Assembly: GCA_004352715.1 (NCBI GenBank)
Contig: SCFE01000001.1
Coordinates: 6,251,819 to 6,315,818, forward strand
Length of the DNA stretch: 64,000 nt
Source: Hofstenia miamia
Lineage: Eukaryota; Xenacoelomorpha; Acoela
Reading direction: 5' to 3'
The notes beneath the pieces were generated by a model. The model worked only from the letters and a program-made list of their open reading frames with translations, was not told the origin of the DNA and searched no databases. This document shows positions 47,301-60,600 of the stretch, in pieces. Numbering within the stretch: position 1 is the first letter of the stretch; every line of letters starts with the position of its first letter. Both the position numbers and the translations under genes were made by a program.

Positions 47301-50300
47301 GCATGTTTATTCAAAAAACATTTTTAGCAAATCGAAACAACACATTTTTAAATCAAGTTTTCAATGTGATCACCACCGCGCTCAACACAAAGTCGCATTC
47401 GCAGAGAAAAGTGGGCAATAGCTCTCTTACGACAGTAATCGTCGATCTCACCGAAGGCCGCTTGAATTCGCTGCTTCAGATGGTCGATGTTGTGTGCCTT
47501 CTTGGCGGCCATGCAACTGGACCTCCACGTCCAATCCACCGGGATCCATAGTGGAGATAAAGAAAGTCTCTGGCTCGCCTAAACCAATGAGCTGGCGCTC
47601 CATCTTGTTGTCAAAACAGAGAACCTTCGTCGAAACCTCAATCTTTTTCAAATCGGGAAGCACTTTTTCTTTCAGCATTTGAAGATAACATTCTCCGTTC
47701 ACAGTGCCCAAACGGTCACTTTCTCACCACGCATTGGCCGCTCAGTGACCTTGTGGGGATTGGTTTCAGCCCAGAATCGCAACTTGAGTGTCCCATTGAG
47801 CTGAAAAACCGCTTCATCCGAAAAGATCATCAAGGGTAGAAACGATTCATCGTTGTCTATCATCTCAATCATTGACTGAGAAAATTCATGACGTTCAGCT
47901 CGATCTTCGTCACTTAACTGCTGCACTTCTAAAACGACGTATGGATGCATGTGAATATCATGTCGAAGGATTCGCTCGACGGAAGACTTGGTCATGCGGA
48001 GTACCATAGCACGATTGCGTACTGATAGCGTCGGGAAATTCGCAACTGATGAACGCACTTTTTCGATCTCATTTGACGTTGTCGACGATCGAGGGCGGCC
48101 TGGAGGAGGCATGTCTGTTAACATGAAATGTTGAACCGCTTTTCGATGAATCGCGATAATTGTGGCTCGGGTCGGAAGATGAGAGTTACGGCCAAATTTT
48201 TGGCGAAATTTTTGATGGACAACAAGTGGGCTTCGAAAACATTCATACCATGCGGCAATGAAAAAACGTTGCTGTGGCGCGTATCGTTCCATAGACTCTT
48301 TCCGAAGAAATGAATGACCTGGAGAACTCAAACTTTTAAAATTTAGACGAATGAAATCAATAGTGCTCCATTAAGATTTGAATCTTACCAAACTGAACAG
48401 TCAAAATTTCAAAATTCATTAGGATGAAATCAAAGGTAAACGTTGTTTTTGATTTTTAAACGAACTAAACAATGTATCGAGCTGAAACTTTTACAGTTGA
48501 ACTCCTATGATGCGTAGAATACGTAGTTAAAAATTCATTGAGATTGGTTTCTCAAAAGAGTAGATATTGTAGTTTTAATGTGTTCAGTTGTTTCTGGGAC
48601 ACCCTGTACTATAAGAATCTCATTATCTGAAGCTATTTCAGCTGGATAATAGGGTCCCCAACAAGTTTCATCTGACTAATATGCACGTATGTCATCACCA
48701 ACATTATATACCATCTATATCTAAAAATATAGGAACGATTATAGAATGAAAAGTAAATGAATTGCAATTCAAAATTAATACCGTATTAGACCATTGTGAT
48801 AAATATAGCAATTAAACTTAAATGAAAAAATTTGATAGTTGAAATAATGCTGTTATGGACATAGGAAAAATTTACAAAGTAAATTTAATAAAAACAATAG
48901 CCACAATAAAGAAATTGCTTAGGCATGGCCTCGCCTTTTACAAAATATTCAAACGAAGCCAAACGCAGGTTACATGTAAGAGAATAACAGGAGTGAATAT
49001 TAATTATTCAATTTGTAATCAATAATTTCAGTGCTTTTAGTTATCGAATGATGGTGCCACCATGCTTTTGTGAAGCGTGCTATATGTGGCACGCTGGTCC
49101 AGTTAAGGCCACTATATCGTTTTATAGATTCTTCATTTCTTAAGAGGATTGTTTTCAATAACTGTTCATTTGAAAATTCAACCCTTAATAACTCAGCCAA
49201 TACTTGTTACATCAATTTGGTTTGAGATTGTAAATTGAAAATTACATGTAGAAAAATTGTTTGAAGCAGAATCCAAGGTAGTCAAATATGTTGTTTTCTT
49301 AGAAAAATGTGGTGTTTTTCCAGTTTTGCTTGTTTCAGAATCACTCATAGCCTTTTATTAGCCAACAATATGATAAAATTGTTGACTTTTTGAAACATTG
49401 AAAAATAAAGATAAACAGAAAAATACTGTCAATCTTCTAAAAAAAGCACATATGCTATTTCTATACATTCATTTAGGTGATTATAAGACCTGTGCAAGAA
49501 ACAACAGTCCCTCTAAAATTACCAAAATAGTAATGATCCGGTTGGTAATCGACAGAAATTATAATGATTCAATCAAAAAAAGAGGCATCCAAGAGTTTGA
49601 AAGTGACTCAGTTGAAGCAGCCATGACGGTATTTTATTTGTTACTCTTTATTTCAATATTTAGATCTGAAGTATTAGATATAGCTCATGCCAATGACATG
49701 TTTCTAGCAGGCCGGGCTGGATACTGTTCACCAAAAATTACATGCTGATTTAGAAAACTCATTAAACCCAACCCCCTTCATTCTTAGTTGTCAGAGGCTT
49801 TCACTTTTATATCGAATATTTGTGATATATTTTAAGTGTTGCAGCCACAAAGCACGCAAGTTGAGTTCATTTCCAGTGCATCTCATTTTTTACCAATATT
49901 GTTGTCATTTGAATACTAGCCAAAATAATAATGACGCTAGATGGAATAGTTTTAAGGAAAATTGAAAATTTGGAATAGCTAATTAATAATAACAAAATGA
50001 AGAAATTCTCTTCTTAAGTTCTTGTTACACTTATGCAAACTTAAGCTTCCAATGCTTTCAAGAATTTATCTTTGCATTAATCTTTTAAACAATTCGCAGA
50101 ATGTTTTCTTGGAAACACAAAATCAGTCAATAAATTCGAATATGAGCAAAAAATATCTACTAACACAATTTCAATGGCCTAACCTGGCCTCATTACTTAT
50201 GTATATGTTGTACTTAGTGTCAATTCCAACGTAAATTCATAAGTTTGCCATTATTTTATCCCAAGCCGATGCTTTCCCACCAGATTTTGTAAAAAAACAG

Positions 50301-50647
50301 TAGCTCAACCGTACCTTTCTCCTCCCAAATCAGCAGAAGTTGCATATGATTTAAAAATAGAGGTTTAGTGAAATCAACACATTCCTTAAGAAATAATGTA
50401 ATTTTCAAAGATTGTCATTAATGGCTGAATACTTTTGTAGAGGAATTCATTTGAACAAAGAAATCAAATAATCGAATAAGTGCTGATATGTCAAATTTGT
50501 ATGCTGTGTAAAACAACTGCAAAGATTCTTGAATATAATCATCAATTTCTCACATAAACAGTTAAACTAGTCATGATGCAACTACATGTAGAATATATAT
50601 TCATAGAGAAAAAGAGTTACCGTGGTAATGGCGAGGGTTTGCTATGC

Positions 50648-50687
<40 letters not shown>

Positions 50688-53600
50688 CTATTGTGTCAAT
50701 ATGTTTAAACATTAGAAACAGCAGCCTTTCTTCCTTTGGGACCCCGGAAGGGTGGATCAAGTGAAGAAAGGCAATCGAAAACCAAAATCCACAAATCTTT
50801 TCCGATCCTATCCCAAGAACCTCAACATCATTGTGATGTTGTACCACTATTAAAATTCACTTTCTAACTTAAATCCAATTATTAATTCAATGTTTTTATG
50901 ACATCTTGTCATTATTTCAAGACTCTTCAACTTCAGAATCATCAAGAATCCTAAGGATCTTCAGGATTTCTGAAGGCTTCTTCTTAAAATTTTAAGTTGA
51001 AATTAAATTAATTTTGTTTGTTGATTAGGAAAAAACCTTGAACTATATATTTTTACTAATTGCTAGTACTACTCATACACCGACCTCAGACTTCAACTGG
51101 GTGGGTGGCGTTTGCCTGTTAGAGGTTGTGTGAGGCTTCAGCCGAACTATTTTTGTTGCTGTTTAACCGGTCAGCGTTAAAAGGGGTGCTGATAAAGTTT
51201 GAGCGAAATCACGCTTAGATTTTTCTGAAATTTTGCACAGAGTAACTTCGATCGATATCAGCCCTGGAGCCAAAATTGCTAAGAACGCTATTCACTTTGA
51301 GGGTACCCCCTACCCCCCCAAAATCGGTCTACTTTTGATTTTTTGCTGATTTTCGGGTTTTTGCTAACGGCCCCCCAAAAATTTTTGAAAGTGCGGGATA
51401 TATTAAATGCATAATAAAGTTCGATCGATGGTCTATTTATTCATGTAAAAATATTTAATATTAGATAAAAACTGACCGAGCTATAGCCGGCCAAAGTAGG
51501 CCAACTCAACAAAATTTTGCAAATTTTTTACGTTTTTTGGCTCTAGCCCATTCGATCTTGCGTTTTGGGCTTTTTGACCTTTAGATGAAATCTTCCTCTA
51601 GTCTTGCTCGTTCGAATGAGCTATCAACATCCAAAATCCATGGACTCGAACTCCCATACCAAAATTTCCCATTTTGCCTACTTTGCTGTTTTTTAGCCGT
51701 TTTTGACCAATTTTTATGCAATTATCCAATATTGTGCAAAATCTTTGTTGCGAAAAATTCTAATTTTAATATATTCTTGAATCGCATCAGAAATAGATGT
51801 TGTGTACAAATTTTCAAGTCGATATACCTTAAAGTTCCGGAGTTATTAGATGAACAATTTTTTCACAGATTGCTAAAAAATCACTCACTGACCAAATTTA
51901 GGCGGAAATAGCTCAATGAGTTTTAAACGTATTTTCAATCTGTTTTCATAGTTAGATGCATCAGAAATAGGGCTTCCGAATGATATATAGGATGTTAATA
52001 TTTGACAATGACAGGCCGAGAAACAAATTTTAAATCTAAAAATTGCGATCGCTTTTCGTAGAATTTCAGCTAATGTCAGAGATTTGAGCTCAATTGAATG
52101 CAATTATACACATAGAAAGCCCCGACTATTTAATAGTACTCTTCTATAGTAGTAGTTACTTATGATATCAAATTTTTAACTTCATTTGAACAAGGGTTCT
52201 TGAGATATCCTCAATATATGCATTATATATATATATAAGCTAGTGGGGCAATTTGTTTAAACATTAGAAACAGCAGCCTTTCTTCCTTTGAGACCCCTGG
52301 AGGGTGGATCAAGTGAAGAAAGGCGATCGAAAACCAAATTCCACTAAGCCTTACCGATCCTATTCCAAGAACCTCAACATCATTGTGATGTTGTACCACT
52401 ATTAAAATTCACTTTCTAACTTAAATCCAATTACTAATATGATGTTTTTATGACATATTGACATTGTTTCAACCTTCTTCAACTTAAGAATCATCAAGAA
52501 TCTTAAGGATCTTCAGGATTTCTGAAGGTGTTGTCTTACAATTTTAAGTTGAAATCAAATTTTTTTGTTTCTTGAGTACGTAAGGACTTTGAACTATATA
52601 ATTATAAAACCTTTTACTATAAATCATACACCGACCTCAGACTTCAACTGGGTGGGTGGCGTTTGCCTGTTAGAGGTTGTGTGAGGCTTCAGCCGAACTA
52701 TTTTTGTTGCTGTTTAACCGTTTAGCCATAATTAGGGGTGCTACAAGGGATCTTAGCCTCTGCGTGTTAGAATTTCTTGAAATTTCGCACATTTTAACTT
52801 TGGGTCATTAAACCTTTGGAGCCGGACGCACTAAGGATGCTATTCACTTTTAGGGTACCCTCTTCCCCCTCAAATACGGCCAGTTTTTAAAATTTGCAAA
52901 TTTTTTCGAATTTTACGCTCGAACCCCCCAAAAATTTTTGAAATCGAAAAAACAAAAAAAGGTTGGTCCTAGACCTATTGATCGCAAATCGAATGGTGTA
53001 TTAAGTTTAAAAATCGGATAAAAAGTGACTGAGCAATGGACTACTAAAAATGGTCTACTTCGTAAAAAAATGTCAAATTTTTGCGGTTTTTCGAATCAAG
53101 CCCATTCGATCTTGGCTTTTGGGCTTTTTGACATTCAGATGAAATCTTCCTCTAGTCTTGCTCGTTCGAATGAGCTATCAACATCCAAAATCCATGGACT
53201 GGAACTCCCATACCAAATTTTCCCATTTTGCCTACTTTGCTGTTTTTTGGCCGTTTTTGACCAATTTTTATGCAATTATGCAATATTATGCAAAATCTTT
53301 GTTGCGAAAAATTCTAATTTTAATATAATCTTGAATTGCCTCAGAAATAGATGTTGTGTGCAAATTTTCAAGTCTATATACCTAGAAATTTTAGAGTTAT
53401 TAGATGAAAAATATTTATGCAGATGGCTAAAAAAATTAAGCACTTACCAAATTTAGGCATTAATAACTCAATGACTTTTGAATGTATTTAAATTCTGTTT
53501 TTAAAAATAAATGCATCAAAAATAGCGCTTTCCAATGATAGTTTGAATTTTAAATTTTGACAGGTTGCGGCTGAGTAATAAATATTTTAATTTAGGAAAT

Positions 53601-56600
53601 ATGCCCATTTTAATAGAATTTTAACAAATAATAGAAAAAGTTCAAATTAAAAAATTAATTATATTGACAACAACTCTAAATTTCACATAGTACATACTTA
53701 ACGTTATTAAAACTTCATCTATGCATTGCTTGCAAACATTTACATGTCAGAAGCATTCGTGTTCGTATCATCAATACATTTTTAGTAATATCAAAATAAA
53801 CTGAAATATAGGATATTACTAAATAAAAATAATATACAGTGCTTTATTGTCCTTACCTTCAAATATGTAACGTACCATTAGAAAATATTCTTATTAAATA
53901 AAAATAAATATAAGTTTTTTCAATAATTCATCATAGCATATGTTGTATTTTATTTATTGTTCGGACTAAATATAAAAATATACATGTATACATGTAATAT
54001 ATTTATTATTATAATATATTGGATTGGTTAATTTGTGTTGAGAAGCTACTCAATTAGCCTGGGCGGTAATCACTATTGTTCTTTGTTAGTGGCCACTGCC
54101 GCTACGGTGCACTAATTAATTAATTACGAGTGGTTTCACCTTGGGTAGAAAGCTTTAATTGAAACTCCGCTCTGAGATTAACGCCGCGTGATTTGTTTTT
54201 ATGGCGGCGCGCCTTTGAATAACTAGTATATAAGGCCTCTAAAATTTCAGTCAATCGCCTCATCGAGTGCCTAGAACAGCATGCCCAAAAAAGCTAAACG
54301 CAAATCTAGCACTGCTAAGTGCCCAACGTGTAGTGGCTTTGCAAAGTCTGCTGAAGAGCCTTGCTCTAAATGTCGGAAACTTGAACTGCTGCCCAACAGT
54401 TCAAGACGCGAAGTGGTTACTGATCAGCCTTGCAGATCAAATAAGTTGGATTGTCCTACGGGATTAAATGACGAAAAAATTACTGATCAGCCTTGCAGAT
54501 CAAATATCATGTTGGATTGTCCTACGGGATCTAATGACGAAATGGTTAATGATTTAAATACGGCATTTATTGAAGATGTGTCTATCACATCCGAAATAAT
54601 TTTTTCACATTGTGAAAATTGTCTACGAGTTCCAACTGATTCTTATCCTTTGGACTTAACAGACACTGATCTATGCAATATGTTTCAGAGAAAATTCTCT
54701 AACTTTGTTTTTGTTAAACGATGGAATAGATACAATCTAGAAAGTGCACTACTTTGCACTGACTGTACACAATATCTAAGCAACAGGGATAACAGTACAG
54801 GATCGTGGGTTTGTGCATGGCCCTCATACATTTGCTATGTTTTAGTAAATGGTAGTTGTAACGCAAGGCAGTTTTGGGCTTGCTTGCCCTTAACATTAAG
54901 GAAATCTTGGGTTCTAATGAAATCTAAATTTCATATAGAATTCCATCAATTTGACGAAAATATGCCCAATGCTAATTTTATTGATATGACGCAAGTCATA
55001 ATTGACGGAAAAGCAGTTATATCTGCATGCAAATTAGTAAATTTGCGAAATTGGTTGAATGAACATCCTGTATGTTCTGTACGTTGCCCCTATGGGTGCA
55101 ACGAATTTGTCGAAAAATGTGGCTCTGTGCCTTTTATAGTACTTTTGAAAAACTTATGCAATGGGATCCCAGATTTTGGGAAATTCGAAAATAGGCTTGT
55201 CGGAATCCGACCNNNNNNNNNNNNNNNNNNNNNNNNNNNNNNNNNNNNNNNNNNNNNNNNNNNNNNNNNNNNNNNNNNNNNNNNNNNNNNNNNNNNNNNN
55301 NNNNNNNNNNNNNNNNNNNNNNNNNNNNNNNNNNNNNNNNNNNNNNNNNNNNNNNNNNNNNNNNNNNNNNNNNNNNNNNNNNNNNNNNNNNNNNNNNNNN
55401 NNNNNNNNNNNNNNNNNNNNNNNNNNNNNNNNNNNNNNNNNNNNNNNNNNNNNNNNNNNNNNNNNNNNNNNNNNNNNNNNNNNNNNNNNNNNNNNNNNNN
55501 NNNNNNNNNNNNNNNNNNNNNNNNNNNNNNNNNNNNNNNNNNNNNNNNNNNNNNNNNNNNNNNNNNNNNNNNNNNNNNNNNNNNNNNNNNNNNNNNNNNN
55601 NNNNNNNNNNNNNNNNNNNNNNNNNNNNNNNNNNNNNNNNNNNNNNNNNNNNNNNNNNNNNNNNNNNNNNNNNNNNNNNNNNNNNNNNNNNNNNNNNNNN
55701 NNNNNNNNNNNNNNNNNNNNNNNNNNNNNNNNNNNNNNNNNNNNNNNNNNNNNNNNNNNNNNNNNNNNNNNNNNNNNNNNNNNNNNNNNNNNNNNNNNNN
55801 NNNNNNNNNNNNNNNNNNNNNNNNNNNNNNNNNNNNNNNNNNNNNNNNNNNNNNNNNNNNNNNNNNNNNNNNNNNNNNNNNNNNNNNNNNNNNNNNNNNN
55901 NNNNNNNNNNNNNNNNNNNNNNNNNNNNNNNNNNNNNNNNNNNNNNNNNNNNNNNNNNNNNNNNNNNNNNNNNNNNNNNNNNNNNNNNNNNNNNNNNNNN
56001 NNNNNNNNNNNNNNNNNNNNNNNNNNNNNNNNNNNNNNNNNNNNNNNNNNNNNNNNNNNNNNNNNNNNNNNNNNNNNNNNNNNNNNNNNNNNNNNNNNNN
56101 NNNNNNNNNNNNNNNNNNNNNNNNNNNNNNNNNNNNNNNNNNNNNNNNNNNNNNNNNNNNNNNNNNNNNNNNNNNNNNNNNNNNNNNNNNNNNNNNNNNN
56201 NNNNNNNNNNNNTATATATATATTATTGTTGACATGTTATTTAACGTAGCGATAAATAATAGTGTAAGTTACTGATTAGTAACAGCCAAAATGAGTTGCA
56301 AAAAGTGATGCTTGGAGATATTTCTCTGAAATAGAAGTTGACGGGTTACCAGAGTACAGTTTAGTGTTGTTTGTTAGATCTATTATTGTTATTTCGCAAG
56401 AATCGTGACTGCTCTATTAAGGCCTCATTTGTAACCTTCTGCAGATTCAATTAGTTCTTTGGTAATGCCGCTTTAGTCCCTAGCCACCGATTCTACAATA
56501 AGAACAAAGAACACTAAATAGCAGAAGCAATCATAATTATATTTTAAACAAGCACATTAATTACATCAAAAGAACTTATTTATTTTAGTTAATGCATGCA

Positions 56601-57555
56601 TATGTGATTTTTTAATTATTTAGTGTAGTATTTTTGAAAAGTTATATTTGCCGCAATATTATATTCTGACGATGACCCATAAGTGGTTGAAATGCATCAA
56701 TAAGTGCTTATAGATTAAATGAATTTATATAGCATATCTCTAATATATATATATATATATATATANGTAATTTTAATGAGACAATTACATTTGATGTAAA
56801 GCGAACCAGAAAAAAAACTTTGTAGCGTTCATTGCAGCATATGGTGAAATTTTTAACTAATCGTAGATGACCTAAAATGGATAATTCTCTCCTTTGGTTA
56901 CCTCTAAGCCAACTTATTTCATTAAATACTAGCCTTGTGAGTGAGGTCTTTTACTTTTTTCTTATTGTATAACATAAACACAAGTATTAATAAGTATTAT
57001 TATTTCGGGGAACGATTTTCGTTATAGGCTAAAATTTGGCAAAAGAATTGAAAATTGTTGAACTTGCGTCCTTAAGATCGGGCACACCCCGAGTTTCAAA
57101 CATTTTCTAACAGGATTTACACTTTCACATTTAGATGACTCCTATACCACAAATTTTACATGTTGTCATTTGCAGTTCCACCAATATGTACACTATGGCT
57201 GGCAAAGAGGCTTAAACCATCTGGAGTACATTCAAAAAATGTTAATCTGTCCTTCTGGAAAGGCAACTCATTTGAAATGCATGTATAGAGGTGGTCATAA
57301 GACAGTATTCGAGATTGGCTATGGAATACCAGCTGATCCCGTAAAGCAATGTTCAAATCCTCTCTACGATAAATTTAGCTATGATCTTGCTGGACATATT
57401 ATAAAGGATCTACCCACTGGTGAAGAATTCGTGAAGTTATTAAATCTTACTTGTACGAAGCCTTCTAACATCGCATTAACTAAATTGCATAGTTTTTAAG
57501 ACTAAAATATTATGGTTAATCTTTATTGAACTATGCTGGAATTTTATATAGTTAG

Positions 57556-57601
<46 letters not shown>

Positions 57602-60600
57602 AATATATATATATGTGTGTGTACGGGCTCTGGATATTATGGCCTTTATACTTAACCCCAGTTTTTGATTTTCAATAGCATTCAACGGCCTGTTAGATGG
57701 AAAGCCACAATAATTGTGTTATTAAATTTGGATTTGGAATTGTGCACTTTCATCGTATGTCAGCCTAAGCGTTACTTAACATACATTTATACCACTGCTT
57801 AGATTTTGGCAAGAAAGTAACATTTCCTTGCTGAAATTGCTATCACAATGTTAGTGTTTATCTAAAGCTACCTAGTGTTTATTTAAAGCTATGTACTGTT
57901 CGTAAAAGAGATTTTACAAGGGAGATTTTGCTGTAGTCATTGCAATTTGTTTTTTGATCGAAAAAGTAAATTGTTTTTAGGGATACTGGGAACAAATGTA
58001 ACAAGAGAAGGGTGACTATCCGTCCCGCATTATATGAAACTGTCCCGTGCCCCGATTTAAAAAAATTGTTCTGCTAAGTAAAGTGTGTTATTATTTCAGC
58101 ATATCAGTGACGTCACTGGAAATTGGAGGGGGCGCTGCCAGATGTCAATCCTATGCCCCCCTTCCATGTATTTAATCATCAGTTTTGGTGTATAATAGAT
58201 ACTTCTTACTAAATATTTGTATCTGCATAACTATTGAGTCTCCAAAGTTGTCTAAAATTGTTTATTAAAGATATTTTTTCAAATTTGGGGCCCCAATTTG
58301 TTATGAGTACGATTACGTTAAAAATATACAAAAATATATTATATTATTTTCTTGAATTATGAAATAGCTTTATAACACATTATATATTACTTATGAACAT
58401 AAGCGCCGAATTTCTTAGTAATATTTGATTTACATAAATTTAAATTCATTTTTAGTTCTGATGTATATAGATACATTGTGAACTATACTATTAAGAATAC
58501 ATCAAATGCGCAAGTAATTTTTGGTGAATAAAAAATTTTTTTTAGATCGTTATAAAAAGTCTTTAAATCTTTAACGGTTAAACAATGCTAAATAAATTTC
58601 AGTTAAACGAAGTATGCGGTAACAAAGTTACCCCAATTTAAAAAAAAGCCTAAAACTGTATAAATAGATTTTTACATATGAAAATTTGTAAATTCCTTCT
58701 TTAGCTTTTAAGCAAAAATAATTTTTAGACGCTTTGCCTAAAAATCTTACATAATTTGCAGGATATTTTTACAATTAAAGCTTTTGATCCAAGAATTGGA
58801 GGCAGAGTAAGTTTATAACTGCTACCCTCCCCAAGGCCCAAATTTTCAAGAAGCTTGACACGCTGACGACAAACAATGTTTTGAATGCATTTGGCCCAGA
58901 CAATAAAATTTCAGGCTAAATTCGAACACTTGGCTTTATTTCCCCGAACTCATTTCAATTAGTCTTGTCTGCAGTAAACATGCATTAGGAAAGGAAAGAG
59001 GAATTAGATTAAATGCGTAGTATTTTGCTTAATTTAGTCAGGGAATAATATGTTTATATACACCCGCAGTCAAAAGTTTACGATCACACTAACATTTTTC
59101 AAAAATAGACAAAAAATAGACGAAAAATCAAACTTTAATAGTAACAAACGGCAAATAATGTAGCAGAATAATAAAGAAAACTGTCATAACAACTAAAAAA
59201 TATTTTCAGTATCTTGTTGTGCCACCCTGGAATCCTGAAATGGATATAGCTTTCTTCTGAGATTGTCCCAAACTTAATTTAACCATTAAACCAGGTTAAA
59301 TCTTTGATTAATTTATGGGAAATAATGGTGTTATTTGAAAATCTACTGATATGGTAAATATTGATTCCAAAGTAGTTGAGTGGTAGAAAATAACAAACCA
59401 TAGGTCTATGTTCTTATATTTTCCACATAGGATAGGAGATTCTAGCACTTTACCTCTGATTATCAACTACTTGGAAAATATGATCTCATCTCCTTGTTCT
59501 CTTTCAATTAAATGATTAAATTTCCTTAAAAAGAACTGAAATATTTTGTCAACAAAAACACGTGCAAAAATTTTTTGCCCCTTCTTTAAGAAGTTTCTCG
59601 CTTATAAAATAATATATTCCTTCATCTGAACAGCAGATTACAATGTTTTACATCAATTGATATAGTAACTGATAATTTAAGTGCTTTATCTACTCACATG
59701 CTTGAATAACATTTTCAGAAAAAAGGCTCGATTTAATTTAAGAAGTAGTGCTTTTGGATAAAACCATTTAAAAAATCTAAGCATCGAAAATTTTTTGTCA
59801 TTAGGCATTTTGTAAGCATCAAAGAAAATGAAAAAGTGAGTTTGCCTCAAGTTTGAAAGTCAATTCTGGAACACTGACACAACATTTGTACTAGTGAATA
59901 AATCCCAATATCGGTTGTTCTTTAGATACTTCCGAATTCAATTTAATTTCATTCAGTAGGTTTGGTTGCGGATAAAGCTGGGTGATCCTTTATATCCCTT
60001 ACAATAATGTCACTGACGTCCAGCACTTGGTTTTCCTATAATTCCTACGCATACAGGATGTTCAAGTTAGGTTGGCGGTTATTTATCAAACTTTAGAATA
60101 TTAAAATATCTTAGGTAATAAATAAATTAAATGCAAACTTAGTTAACATAATAATATGTACTAACTAGAAAAGCACTAGGAGAGCGCAGACCTCCGCCAC
60201 GCAGTTTGTGTCCCCCGGATCAGCACCAAAATTTAATGGATTCCTCCTTGGAGGGAGACGCACCTCTGGGAAAATTTGAGGTCAATCCATCTATTACTTT
60301 TTCCGTAAAGTTGCTAACATACACACAAACAAACCAACGCTACCAAAAACATAACCTCCTTGGCAGAGGTAATTACATATCAACGCTGTAATATATTAAA
60401 GTAAGTGCTCAATGTGTGCACCGTCTTGTTCATCAAGTAATCTAAATCTTTTGATACAAGTTTTCATGGGTACTTGCAATGATACTCAGATCAAGATTAT
60501 TTAAGCAATTTGAAATTGTATTTCGCATAATTCCTAAGTCTTGAATTTCGTATTAATACCACACTCACACTATATCTCGTATCTATAATGTGTCCTCACA

